Shown: positions 10,098 through 22,110 of the stretch, piece after piece
Numbering within the stretch: position 1 is the stretch's first letter
Layout of the letters: every line of letters starts with the position of its first letter
From: Cylindrotheca closterium
Taxonomy: Eukaryota; Bacillariophyta; Bacillariophyceae; Bacillariales; Bacillariaceae
Direction: 5' to 3'
Length of the DNA: 64,000 nt
Assembly: GCA_933822405.4 (NCBI GenBank)
Contig: CAKOGP040000113.1
Location: forward strand, 535,873 to 599,872
Position numbers and translations under genes: made by a program
The notes under the pieces: generated by a model
Database searches by the model: none
Seen by the model: the letters and a program-made list of their open reading frames with translations, nothing else
Told to the model about the DNA's origin: nothing

Positions 10098-13000
10098 TCA
10101 ACGCCATAGCTTCACCGTGCAGTCTCTTGAGCAGCTCAGCAAACCACTTCTGACAACTTTCAAATCTTGAATCGAGTCCCGGTGATAATTCTCAGGTTTC
10201 TTCAAGCCTTGGAACAAAGCCTTTGGAACCCGTGAGCTCTCCACTTCACAGAGATGTTGTTTCGGAGGTTGACGACAGAGCATAAGGCGACAGGATTGCG
10301 GATAATCAATTCGTTCAAAACTTGGCCGGGGCTGTGACCCGTCCAATCCAGAGCTCGCATAGCATTTTGAGGGAACAGCAAAATCCCAGAACCGCAGCCT
10401 TCCGTCACTACCACCAGTCAGGAGGAAACTGTGGCTGCTAGCCCCAATGCTACCAACCATTGCATTAATAGAAGGAGACAGCACAGAAGACGTTGGTGCA
10501 AGGAATGCTCCGCCGGAACGCGATGCGATTTCTCTACGACGTGCAGCTGGTGACACTGAAATTTCGTCCAAACGAGGGATTTCGTCCACTCGAGGACTCA
10601 GATAGCGACCGCTGTAATCAACTGTTCGGAAGCACTCCCGGCAAGCACCATTTGTAATGTCAAACATTGCGCACTCGTTCGGACCAGCGGCTGCGAACAA
10701 AAAGGGGCGCATCTCACTCCTAGATTTACCTGTCCATGATTGAGGAGCTGGGACGATCGATGTTCCAAGGCGATGAATTGCAGTCGACCGGCTGTGGTGC
10801 CAAAGTTTCAAGATTTGCTGGAAGCGCAAGTCCCATAGGGCCAAATATCCTCGGCTCGTTCCTGTAACAACCCAGTTCCTGTCACTGCCGACAGTGCAAC
10901 TGGTGATGTAGCCCGTATCATTTGGAATCTGCAAAAGAAATGGCTCTGAAGCAGATCGAAGATCCCACGAATGGACGTATCCCTTCTGAGTAGCATAAGT
11001 CAGCAGCGATGCTGATGATGTGTTGAAGTGGTTCAACGCAAGAACCTCGCCTTCGTCAGGATTCATTTGTCGAATTATTGTAGAGCCAACTGCTCTTGAT
11101 GATGACCGTGCATCGTTTGCAGGCGCTGATTGTTTGGATGATGAAACCATCTCAACCCTCCAAGTATGTATAGAACCATCGCTCGCTGCAGAACAAACAG
11201 AATGAGAACCTTCCAAGACAACCAGATCGTTGATCCGAACGTTTGGCGAATTATTCCCTGTAAGATGCCCTGAGTACGTGACGCTACTTTCCAAAACACC
11301 GTTGCATTTCTCAGCTTTTTCCAACTCCCAGATTCTACAAGTTCCGTCATGACTTCCTGTTGAAAAGAATCTTTGATCGTTGGCAACGACAAGACGAACA
11401 ACTGGACCAGTGTGGCCAAACTTCGAGGCCGTACGTGATGTAGCCACCACTGTGTCGATTCGCCGCTTGAACGATCCGGAGTTATCGTTCGAGGTATTGG
11501 ATGCATTCTGTGGCGAAACAGTCACCTTGTTCCCACATAATTTGTTTTCCGAAAGCTTGGGAGGAAGTGGAGGCACCTTTAATGCATTCAACTTCGTTAC
11601 CAGTAACGTAGTGTCAGATAGCGCAGGATCAAGGTTAGTCTCGGCTCCCCATTCGCCAGAACATGCAGCCTGAATCATTCGAGACTCATTCGATCGAAGA
11701 ATATCGACAGCTCTATCAGAACTCATATCACTAGATGCAGACGCACCAGTTGCACTTTGATCCATGATAGAAAGCCCATACACTTGCCCTAGAGCTGATA
11801 CAGAGCGAATTGCCGAGGTTTCAGATGCCAAGTTGTCTTGCCTTTCATATGTTTCTCGCAACGTATTGTACCATGCTGGTATGGTTACTTCTCTCGAACT
11901 AGGATTGTCTTGACTCGGGAACTTGATCTGTTGAGCAAGCTTCAAAGGACCTTCGATAGCATGCACAAGCTGGGCTTTGGCGTCACCAGCTCCCAATTCA
12001 TATTGCGCAGTATATGTTCTGCTTCTTGCCAACATTTTTAGATATGAGGTCACCTGCTCTGTCTGAACATCAACGTTGTCATGAGTCGCGATTTGAGTAT
12101 CGGCTTTCCCTGTCTTTTCTGGCTTCTGAAGTCCACCTGACTTCGTTCGATTCTCATTGCAATTCCCAGTTTGAAGAGATATCGACGTCCATCCAATCGA
12201 AGGTGAAATTGCGTTGCCACTTGAAGGGATGTACTTTGAAAGCTCTTCATTGAAGCGGTCACGAGTCCAAGCCGGATGCAAGCAAGACTCTAGACCATCT
12301 GGAGTTACAAGGTGCCTTGGCGAAGGCTGATAACGGAGAAACGGTTCAATGATTGGAACGATGAAAACTTCCGAGTCAGGACTATCAAGAGTCTGACAAA
12401 CGGCGTTGAATGTCTTGATAGCAAAGAATCGAACATCAACAGAGGGGTGGACCAGAAGCGGGGCGTATTTCTTGAGGAGCCTAACAGAAATAAGGTTTTG
12501 TTAGATATCTGCAATCAAATCTGGAGCCACTTCGATTTTTTTCTTCGCTACATACCCTGGTGTCTCAGATCCACTTCTCGCCGATACTGACGTTCCTAGT
12601 AGTATGGATCGACTGAGAAGTCCAAACTTCGACAATTGTGCAAGGCTCTGGAGAGCTCGAGTGACGACCGCCTCTTCGCCATCCACCAACCCTGTTTCGA
12701 GACACGGTATCACAAAATGTTCTGTAGCTGCCCTGCCAATAATGTGACAAACTGAAGGTAGGTGCTCAAAAAGAGCTGCGCGAAGTTGCCAGTCCCTTCT
12801 GTCGTTTAAAAACGTTAGAAGTTGGGGCAAAATGAAAGCCATTACTCCATCAAGCCCAAAAAAGTTACAGAGGCGTGCCATATCACTCAACAAGGCACGT
12901 TTGACAGGCGACGAGTGCTCCGATTGATCCGTTGTAATGTGGACAACACACCGAGAAATTGTCTCATGCAGTGCCATGATCTCTGATTTGTAATTGCTGC

Positions 13001-15105
13001 TTATCAAAGTTTTCCCAGCACCAGCGACTCTTTGTGTACTCGCTTCAGCATCCGAATCTTGCTTGGAACGGCTTTTCGAAGCAGAGCCAGAACCGGTTGT
13101 ATTATCGAGAAGTTTTGTAATATCATCAGCGAATACATCATTTGCCATCAACGATTCTTCCTTTGCACTTTCCCCAGTAGCGGGAGATCGAGACCCTCCA
13201 CCTCCGACGGCTTCGTAAAGCTGAACCGCGTGCGATATATCCAAGAAGCGGTGGGATGTCTCGGCCAGAGAAGCTAGATTTCTGGCGAAAACGAGCCGAA
13301 CTACCAGCGACCTACAAGAAGTCATAAAGTGAGAAAATAAGTCGAAAAGGAAGCACTCTGTTGTAGATGGCATCAACTTACGGATCAGTCATCAAATGAG
13401 TCACACGCTTGAAGATGTACTGTGGGAATATTTTAGAATCAGATGGTGGGAATGAATCCACAATGGAAAGAGTTGCCGAGAGCACCTCAATCGCAGATGC
13501 TCGCACCAGGGGATCTTGATCATTTAGCAAAGTAATTGTTACGGGTACAATCCGTTGCAATCTTGCTTCATCTGAAACATATTTGGCGACTCGAATCATC
13601 AATTGTAGTGCAACAATCTTACTCGCCGGTCGTTGGACATAGCGCACAGTTGATAAGATTGACTGCAAATATATCAGTAATGAACTCTGTGAGATCTCGG
13701 ATCGGTCTTCCCTGGCTTGCACTTCAGCCGTTAACGAAGCAACGGAATCCATTGGTGGGCAAGGCAGGGATAATATTTCATCTTCGAAATTCAAGGAATC
13801 TAGTTTCCTAAGAAGTGCCTCCGTCTCCGCTAGAAAATCCGTGATTTCTTCCTTCTTTTCCTCTTCCACTCTTTGGTCTGGTGCCTCGTCTTGCTTGCTC
13901 TCGCCACTTTCGGGTTGATCAGTTCCTTCAAGTTTTGTCATCGTATACCCGAGCGCTTTTTCAAAGTACCGTTTGCCTTCCTCGTCGCGTAAACCTGCAG
14001 TTGCCCAAACTATTGAATAGTAATGCGCCGCGGCAATCGCTAACCTAGCATCTGGCGGACTGTGTGTAATCTTCTCCATCAGCGGTGACAAGCCATCTCG
14101 GAATGACGCTGGAAGCACTGACGAGGCATGGAGTCGCTCCAAGTAGGCCCCGGCGCTGAGACGTTCAGTAGGGTCCAAGTGCAGCATATGTCGGCAGGCT
14201 GCCCTCAATGCCGAAAATTCAATCTTGTTCAAGCCTTGCTGCAAGGTCTGAGACGATTTGTCTTTTCTATATTCCATTAAATCTCCCAAGTCCAAAGCCC
14301 GTTCACCGTTCAAAAAGGTTTCTAATATGACACACCCTGCAGAGAAAATATCCATAGCCGGTGTCAATGGTGGCTGAGGGTGGTCTTGTTGTTGCTCGCC
14401 GCTCTTGGGCGTAAAGAATCTTTCAGGCGCCAGGTAACATCGTTTGTCTCGAGGTGTCGTGTCGCTTCCATTCTTATACAGCTCTTGAAAATAGTACAAA
14501 TAATCTGATGGATCATCGTCTGGTAAGGCAGTACGGGCCTTGTAACTCGCGAAATCGACTAGTACCACCCAGTTCCAACTCGATAACCCAATGTTTTCTG
14601 TTGTCAAGAAACCATGGACCACATTAGCAGAATGCATTGCTTCTAATGCTTCCAATATTTGAAAGGATATCCATAGTTTTTCCACATGCGTCAAGAATGG
14701 CCGAGACGCTAATCGGTCTGACAGTGTGGTGTACGTATGCGGTCGTAGCAAGTGGATTTGACGAACCATGGTCGAAGATCCAGGTTTTGGTTTGTAATTG
14801 CCAGTACTCCAAAACAGAAAGGGTGCCACATGATGCTGACCTTTCAATGCTGCCCGAATTCGTTTCAACTCCTCTTGCTGTTTTGTGACTGTCTTTTCAA
14901 CATCCGAGGTTACAACCATTGTTTTCAGGACTATCGTGGAAAGGTTCTGCTTGTGACGGAGTTGAAAAGTTCTCATCATTCGACCTGAGGCAGGAAACAA
15001 GGGTTTTTCGACTGCATATGCACCCAAGACTTCACCATCCAGTTCTGGGGGTCCTTCATCGAATCCCTTATTGGAGGAGGCTAATGTTGTATGGCTAGCT
15101 CCCAT
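10098..15105 (-). CDS. VPS15: PI3-kinase regulatory subunit VPS15 (PIK3R4)
   Basis: Three exons, complement(join(10098..12480, 12556..13311, 13382..15105)), 1620 aa, with introns of 75 and 70 bp. VPS15 is the scaffold kinase-like subunit of the class III PI3-kinase VPS34 complexes in autophagy and endosomal sorting. The start MGAS gives a myristoylation-type Gly2. The kinase-like domain spans about residues 25-310, with the beta-3 Lys in IVLKT (61), SSWNW-VLVDFAS (176-187) and CYLAPERF. HEAT-like repeats fill about 450-900, including LVHPSVDVRFFA and the IIEPFLRY motif typical of VPS15. WD40 repeats occupy about 1040-1620, ending in a final CTVKLWR. The catalytic loop reads HGFLTTEN (164-171), so the usual Asp of HGD is Phe and DFG is DFA. 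It is somewhat longer than the animal protein through low-complexity insertions. Confidence 0.93.
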
Positions 15106-15472
15106 TGCCAGTGTATGTTTTGATCAGTTTGCAATCAAGGATGATGGTTGTTCCTGAAATGATTTGATTCTGTGGGAATCAAAAAATCAAGTCTCAGTAC
15201 TTGTCCTACGCTGTACTCGTAGAATTCTGAAAATCTAATGGAGAAATAGCAAAAAGGAGGCTTGAGAGGAATCACCAAAACAAAAAAACAACGTCTGATT
15301 TGGTTTTGATGTCTATTGAATTGATGTATTGTAAGCAACATCTATTTTACCCTCATTGCACCAGATACCCCAAGATCTAGCTATTGTGGACACAAATGCA
15401 AATACTTGGCATTCATCGCATTTCTCTTTAACGCTTTGATTCCAATCCCCGTTCAACCCATCAACGAGAAAC
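15106..15472. other. Spacer between VPS15 start and cyclase A end
   Basis: This 367-bp spacer must hold the VPS15 promoter and the 3' UTR of the cyclase gene, both on the minus strand. I see no further gene. Confidence 0.4.
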
Positions 15473-18400
15473 CTATATGTGCTCTTTGAAATCCTTCTTT
15501 ACATTGGCCACAAGCTCCGCAACGATCGATTCACCACGGCTTTCCCACTCTTCTCGATTGCTCCTGGCATAGTTCTGGAATGAAAAAAAAAAAGCGATGA
15601 GCGTTGATCAGGGGCTACCGACGTGAATAAACGAGGAACAGACTATGACTTACCAGAAACTCATCACTCGATTTGCCAAAGACGCCACAACTTTCCAACT
15701 TCTTCGCCAGTGGGATGATGTAAAAGTCAAAGAATCCGATCTCCCCCTTGTACCAATTGATACTTGGATCCGTATCAGCTCGCCCAGCAATGTATGCCGC
15801 GTAGCTTTCTCGGAACAAATTTTCATTCCACTTTCGGTAAACACTGTGACAACAAGAAATGGAAATTGTGCATCAGACATCGAGCATGGAACAACATTAC
15901 AACCAACAATGTTACGAGACTGGAGTACTTACTGCCAATGCTGCATGGTATGACTAACGTCTGATGCTTGGATCAAGTGCTCAATCACAATTGTAGCCTT
16001 TCGGTTGATACTGTCACGAGTCTCATCCTCTTCTTCATAATCATGGACATCGATCGAGCTAATGTCTCGTTTGAAAGCCTTGTACCATCGATTGTTTCGC
16101 AACTGCTTCAAGTCTTTGTCGATAATGTCCGTGGCCATGACGGCGTTGGTTGCCAATTCTCGGAAGCGGCTCAGTTCGGTGGCAGTGGCGCAAATGGTGT
16201 TTCGTAAGTTTGTAAAGCGATCGCTCATCAACAAGTTCCATGCTATTACTAAACTGTTTTGTTCAGCAACACTTCGTTCGTTGTACATGGTGGCAACAGC
16301 AGCTCCTTCTTTGACGAGCTGCGCGTTTGGGACCCCTGTGTATAGACAATTGCTTAGCATCGTTTCGTTGTGAAATGATGTGGACTTGCATACCAAAACA
16401 AAACTTACCCTCATGATCTACATCATGGACCAAAGCAGCAAAAGCGCAAGCAAACTGAGTCAGTGGATCGGAAGTGATTCCATAAGTGTGATCATGCAAA
16501 TGAGCATGAATGTCCTGTGAAATGTCGTCACTGCCTCCGTGCCCTTCCATTAACTCCAAGTCCGACGGAGCTTTGATGCGTGACAACAGCTTGATAACGC
16601 TCATTGTAACATGACTTGCATGTTCAAAGTTATGGAAGGGGTTCGATCTGTACAATCCAGCGACGGTTGCGATGTATCTGCGCAACTCGGCAGTAACATC
16701 GGCTGGAATCTCAATAGTTTGGACATCCACTTTCATTGCTTCGGCCACATCGTTAAATTCAGGAAGAGCGATGATCTCACGAACTCCGTTGATGGGCTTG
16801 CAGTCATTCATCTTCATCCTGGTCAAGACCTCAGAGTCATCCGAACGAGGCTCCGAGTTGCTGTTGATCCCAGCTTTGGCATAGGCTTCGCGTCTTGCGA
16901 CAATATGTTTCAGAATGTCCAAGAAGACTGTCACATTCCAGTCAACTAAACGATCTTCGCGGCCTTCCGAGTGACCAATCTTCTCCGAAAAATGACCATC
17001 AATGACACTATCGTCAGCGGACACAGAACTGCCTGATTCGGAAGCTGTCTCGCATTGCCCAAATGATTCGGGTTTATTCGCCTGTTCGACACCTTTACCG
17101 ATCCAGTAGGTCTGGATATCGCCCTTTCCTTTGGCAACGACACTGCCATTCTCGCGCTTGACAAGCCAATGTCCTTTGTTGCATTTTCGAAGGCTGTCTG
17201 CAGTATCCTTGGAAACGTGAATTCGTCCAGCGACACCGGTACTCTCAACTCGAGATGCCACGTTCATGGTATCCTAAACACAATCCAAAAGAGAGACGGC
17301 AAGTTTGAGATGTGGCGAGAATCAGCAGCGAGGAAGAAGTTAGCGACCCCTATTACTCACTCCGAACAATTGGAAGCGAGCCTTGTCGCCCCGAATGACA
17401 CCAGCCGTAACGGGTCCAGTGTGAATACCAATGCGGAGTAGCAGATCGGATGTGTCTGGTCCAAGCGTTGTCTCCAACATTTTGGTCATCGTGCTCATTT
17501 CCTTCGAGATCTTGTATGCAAATCTGACCATCGATACCGCATGGTCTGCGATGAGAAAAAGAAATAAGTGTAAGAAGATGCGAATTGGGAATCTCATTGA
17601 AAGAAGCTCAAAGTATGCAGCCCCCCAAACCTACCTCTATGATACTTTGGAATACCAGTCGCAGCTATGTACGAATCTCCTACTGTTTCCACTTTGAAAA
17701 CTTTGGAGTTCTTTGTTAGGCGGTCGAAACTTCCATACAACGTCTCTAGCAGAGTGAAGACCTGAGATGGTTCCCGGACAGATGACCAAGCAGTGAAGCC
17801 GCAGATATCAGCAAACATGACAGTTGCCGTGGCAAAGTAGTCTGCAAGAGGCGGTCTTGTCAAGTTTGCCACAGGGTCAGAAGCAGGTCCTAACAGCTCT
17901 TGGAAGCTTCTTGGATTGTTCGTGTTGCTATCCCCGATGAGCTGGTTGCGGATAGTATCTGGGAAGAGGGACGTAATCACGGCATTCGATCTCGCAGCGT
18001 TCTCAACAAGTTTTTCGTTCCGCTTGTAGACGAACCGATTATACACATAGAAAACAATAACCATGAATCCGAAAGCCCCAGCCACTCCAATAGCAAACAT
18101 AGTAGGCAGTGTTGTAAGGTACAAGCTGACAAACTTGGAGTTGGGATAAATATACATGGAGTATAGACAGTGCCCTCCTATCGATTGAATGTCAGGGTGG
18201 CTGTTCGGGGACAATCTGACAACGCGCTCATAAGAGTTAAACTCTTCTTCGTGTAGGTCACCTTCACCAATAAAAAAGGCGTCTGGTCCTATGGGACGGG
18301 AGGAGAGACAGCATCCGTTTGAGTGCGGCTCAATGCAAAGCAAAATGAATGACATGCTTGGACCGTTACCACTTACCATTAATCTCATATGTAAAGCTTT

Positions 18401-19544
18401 GGTTGCATGAGTTCTTGATCACTGCTTTAATACCAACCACGCCGACTGGCAAAAGAGAACGGAGGGAGAAATCCCAAGCCATCGCAGCACTAGAGATCGC
18501 AACAATGGGACTGTCGAAATCTTGCGAATCCAGATGAACCGGAGTGTAGATGAAGCTGTGTGGAAATTTGGTAGAAGATCCTTCGATCGCACTGTGCATA
18601 CGAGCGTGCTCTTCCTCGGAGAACAGTCCAGCTATGGCATATGGCTGGACTGGTGATACCAATTGCTCATACTTCAGTACCTTCACTGCATCAAACATAG
18701 CAGCGATATCGGGAAGACTAATGGCGTTCCAATTTATAGCTCCGTACGTGAACATCGGGGGTGAAACCTGCCATAGTGGGTAGTACACGTCTCGGTCAAT
18801 ATCTGGGACGAGTCCGTTGGATGTAGCCCTCTGGATGTATGACGTGTAGCCAACTTCCATCATGTTGTCCAGGGTTTTGTATCTCAACATGTGACTGTGT
18901 TTCATTAGAGGCGCATGTTGCTTGTCGGTGAAGTTCAACCAGGCTTCAGTGTTTTCTCGTGTGACAGCTGGAAGCAATGTTACGATCTCTGTGCCAGAGA
19001 TCTTGTGAAAATCTTCTCCTAATGACTCGAAATTTGTCAGAGCCACAAAGGGCCATGTCTGATTCGTTAAAGCTGCTTGATCGGAAATAATCGCGGAAAA
19101 GGCACGGGAGGCATCACGAATATCGTCTTGTTGTCGGATGGCAGCGTCCGAAAGTGCCTCGGTGAACTGATCATACTTTATCGATGACAAGAGGTAACAA
19201 TCAGGTAGCCGATATTGTGAGTGTTACAGGACTGTCGTGGCGGAGTTGGTTAGGACAAGCAGTGTTGGACTTACCGCAATGTTGAGGGCTTTCTGTTCCT
19301 CGAACTGCAAGAAGTGGTATGTGAGAGTGGTGATCAAAACACCAACTGCCAGAATTAGGAAGAGTAGCGTCCACCGCCACAGATCGACACGACGATCTTC
19401 CGTACGAGATTGATTTCGGATCTCCTGTACCTCATCACGTCTGTTACTTGCTGTATCTGAACCTGACCTACTACTTGAAGTGAAGTCTTCTACGCTGTTT
19501 CCAGCGGCATCGTACAAGTCAAGGCTTTTGTCTTCAATATCCAT
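15473..19544 (-). CDS. Receptor-type guanylate-cyclase-like / cyclic nucleotide phosphodiesterase fusion, copy A
   Basis: Eight exons, complement(join(15473..15574, 15654..15843, 15933..16335, 16409..17273, 17361..17545, 17635..18288, 18377..19175, 19275..19544)), 1155 aa. An N-terminal tail and TM1 (about 57-79) lead to a ~330-residue outer domain, TM2 (about 414-437), a class III cyclase domain and a C-terminal HD-type phosphodiesterase. Cyclase metal Asp residues are in FADICGF (about 517) and ETVGDSY (about 561); the transition-state Asn/Arg are in GDTMNVASR. The Glu in KVETVG is the guanine-type residue, while the partner position (RFQLFGD) is Gln, not Cys. PDE metal motifs are FHNFEHASH (about 849) and HDVDHEG (about 919). 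One chain can therefore make and destroy cyclic nucleotide at a membrane. The outer domain may be CHASE-like. The upstream neighbour is a DUF1349 gene on the same strand. Confidence 0.9.
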
Positions 19545-20454
19545 GATTACGGTCGTAATTCAGTTTTGTGAAAGGAGTGTGAAAATGAACGTTTCGTGAA
19601 GAATTGGATCGAGAAAAACTTGTGAAGGCACTTTCATATGGTCTATCCACGTAATTGAGTAAAATGACCTCAATGTTCTCCTGAGTATGACGACTTAGGA
19701 AATGAGATACCATATAATTCTGAAGTTGAAAAAAATACGACCGAATGGCCGCTCGATAAACACAAGCAGCTGACAGGAGGAGGTTGGAAAAGCCATACGA
19801 GAATGATGACGACGAAAAGACCCATTGAGAAATTCTCTATTACGTGAGGTGAAATGTGGATATGGCTGACGTTGACGTTTTTTTCGCCGGAAAATGGTCG
19901 CATGCAGTCTCTCGACTTCCGGCATGCATTCTCACAGTTTACACGAATTGGTAATAGTACCGCACTAGCAGGTCGTACACGTACCACCCAAGGTACAAGA
20001 GCAAAAGTACGGCTGAAGAATCGAGTGACGACCACACGTGCCAGTCATTTCCCAGCGAACAGAGCGCTACCCCTATATGATCGCTCGCTTGGTCCGTGAT
20101 AGGTGCCATTACAGTCAGCACATCGAACACGTTTACGAATACAGTACTGTACAAATTGTAAATGTTGTACGGTACTGTACCTACACATACACGGTACAGT
20201 TCGACTCACCAGACTGATAGAAATGGAGAATAAGCGACAATGAGTATTGCGCGATGAAGAGCCACAAAAATTGCCTACACTCTTGTTCGTAAAATACAGT
20301 ATGGCGTTCTTTGGTATTCATCCCTTAGTGTAGCATCTAAGATACTCTGAGCTAATTCAAAATAATGAGGCAATCGCAAGCTGGAGTGTGCAGTAAATGT
20401 CATCAAAGTTAAAAAGATTTAATTAAAGTATGCTTCTTCTTGTTCTCGCTTTCA
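19545..20454. other. Intergenic spacer upstream of cyclase A
   Basis: A 910-bp spacer without a supported gene. It carries a cluster of GTAC-centred palindromes at 20138-20200. Its distal part (about 20360-20454, read on minus) resembles the sequence after the DUF1349 relic at 32626-32690, which indicates an old shared DUF1349-cyclase arrangement. Confidence 0.45.
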
Positions 20455-21063
20455 TCAGTTTTCATCCTTAATCATGAAATCTTCAAAGATAACTTCCAGA
20501 CCATCCTCTGAGTTCGGTGAGGCACTGTATAGTCCGACTTGATGAATAGCATCCTTGGTAATATCACCCTGTCGAATCTGTGTCCAATTGAAACTATCCT
20601 CAGAAATGTAGACTTCCAAACCATCTCCCACCTTTTTCGCATGGACCCACAAGAATTCAGGAAGCTTAATGATTGGATGCATGGCCATGTCCGAGTAGTC
20701 ATGAGTGACAGTCGAACACATGTGAGGGATCTTTCCCACCAGTTGGATGCCACACTTGGCCCAATTCAGTTCGTCTTCCCGAACCATAATTCCGGCTTGG
20801 TCGTCCGGACTGGAAAAGTCTGCCTTGATTTTGACACGAACTTCAAAGTCGCCAAGAACTTCTATGAAATAAAAGGGAGCATTGTCTTCGATACTACGCG
20901 TTGCCGTCTTGCGCCAGAAATTCGTCTGAGGGGGGCACCTCATAGCGATGGTAGTTTTTTGCTGCATCCATTCTTCCGGTTCGTTGAGCCATTGCATTCC
21001 AGGCTTAGGTTTAGGGACCTCCTCTTCTTCGTGGTCTTCGGCTTCGGATTCAGAGTCTGACAT
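20455..21063 (-). CDS. DUF1349 (concanavalin-like) domain protein
   Basis: Single-exon protein of 202 aa. An acidic N-terminal tail of about 20 residues is followed by a DUF1349 domain: a Trp/Glu-rich opening, TNFWRKT, the core DDQAGIMVR with its aligned NWAKCGIQ, and a GLEVYISED-FNWTQIR-GD strand pair, ending in VGLYSASP and FEDF. DUF1349 proteins have a beta-sandwich fold and are mostly uncharacterised; some yeast members (YOR283W-neighbour/REE1 type) affect enolase regulation. No signal peptide is seen. It is head-to-head with a second DUF1349 gene, 259 bp between start codons, so the two probably share a promoter region. Confidence 0.85.
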   Translation of the reverse strand: MSDSESEAEDHEEEEVPKPKPGMQWLNEPEEWMQQKTTIAMRCPPQTNFWRKTATRSIEDNAPFYFIEVLGDFEVRVKIKADFSSPDDQAGIMVREDELNWAKCGIQLVGKIPHMCSTVTHDYSDMAMHPIIKLPEFLWVHAKKVGDGLEVYISEDSFNWTQIRQGDITKDAIHQVGLYSASPNSEDGLEVIFEDFMIKDEN

Positions 21064-21322
21064 GATGGTTGCTTTCTAACACAGGAACCAGGTATCTATC
21101 CTTTACAAAAGGGTTGAAGTCGAGACGTTGCTGTCGTACATGTTTGAGGTGCACACCGGGTCATCTGGGTCATCGGAGAGCTATCGACTGGCACGACTCA
21201 CTAACGGCGTTTTTCCATTCTGTCTTCGCAATTTCGTAACACCACCACGTTGAAGGACTTTGCTGCTGCTTCACTGGTAACTACAGCATAGAAACAGAAA
21301 TAGCAGGCCTACATCATTCACC

Positions 21323-21943
21323 ATGAAGGTCACTCGGCAGGATATGCGGTGGACAAATGAGCCAGAAAAGTGGAAACAAAAGGGGGACGACATCAAGTGC
21401 ACTTGTCCTATGGAAGTGGATTACTGGCGTCACACCATGCACAACTTTGTCAAGGACGATGCTCCCTTTTACTGGATGTATGTCGATTACGATTTTGAAG
21501 TTCGTTTGAGTGTCAAGGCTAAGCTCGAGTATCTGTACGATCAGGCCGGATTGATGATTCGATTGAACGAAGAGAATTGGGTCAAACTGGGCATTTGCCA
21601 CTATCGGGATTACCCTCACGTGAGCTGTTGCTTCACTCGCGGCAAATCCGACTGGTCCATGCAGATCTTGCCCAAGAAAAAGATTAAATGGATTCACCTT
21701 TGGGCTAAGCGCAAGGGGAATTTGATTGAATGCTATTATTCCTTGGATAATGAAAATTGGCTTCGAGTTCGTCAAGGATACTTTTCAGATGCCCCTCGAC
21801 TTCGAGTTGGAATGATGTGCGCTGCCCCAGAGACTGCTGGATTTGACGTGACATTCAGTAACTTTTTGATCAAGGGCGATGTTGATGATAGTGATGAAGA
21901 AGGAGAGGAAGAGGAAGGTAGCAGTGAAGAAGACGAAGAGTAA
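21323..21943 (+). CDS. DUF1349 (concanavalin-like) domain protein, paralogue
   Basis: Single-exon protein of 206 aa, start ATG at 21323. It has the same order of motifs as its divergent neighbour: WTNEPEKW, a CP-x5-W-R opening, DAPFYW, YDQAGLMIR with NWVKLGI, ECYYSLDNENWLRVRQG and a terminal FSNFLIKGD. The acidic tail is at the C-terminus (about 185-206) rather than the N-terminus. The two proteins are clearly diverged, so this is an old duplication followed by inversion. Its function is unknown. Its 3' end is 167 bp from that of the kinesin, in convergent orientation. Confidence 0.85.
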   Translation: MKVTRQDMRWTNEPEKWKQKGDDIKCTCPMEVDYWRHTMHNFVKDDAPFYWMYVDYDFEVRLSVKAKLEYLYDQAGLMIRLNEENWVKLGICHYRDYPHVSCCFTRGKSDWSMQILPKKKIKWIHLWAKRKGNLIECYYSLDNENWLRVRQGYFSDAPRLRVGMMCAAPETAGFDVTFSNFLIKGDVDDSDEEGEEEEGSSEEDEE

Positions 21944-22110
21944 TAACAAAACGACAGCTGGCACTTCACTCTATTTCAATGCAAGAAATCAGGCCAACTT
22001 TAATTGCAAATATTAGTAAATAATTCATGCCGTGATGATAGACGTAGAAAATGAAGGTCACTCGATGTTATCCGATGGTTTTATTAATAGACAGCTTCCC
22101 TTTAAATTTT

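Noticed and set aside
17169..17441. Antisense frame identical in all three cyclase copies (also at 28630 and 35320)
   Set aside because: It runs across an exon, an intron and another exon of the cyclase on the opposite strand; its conservation is explained by the near-identical copies, and it has no family match.
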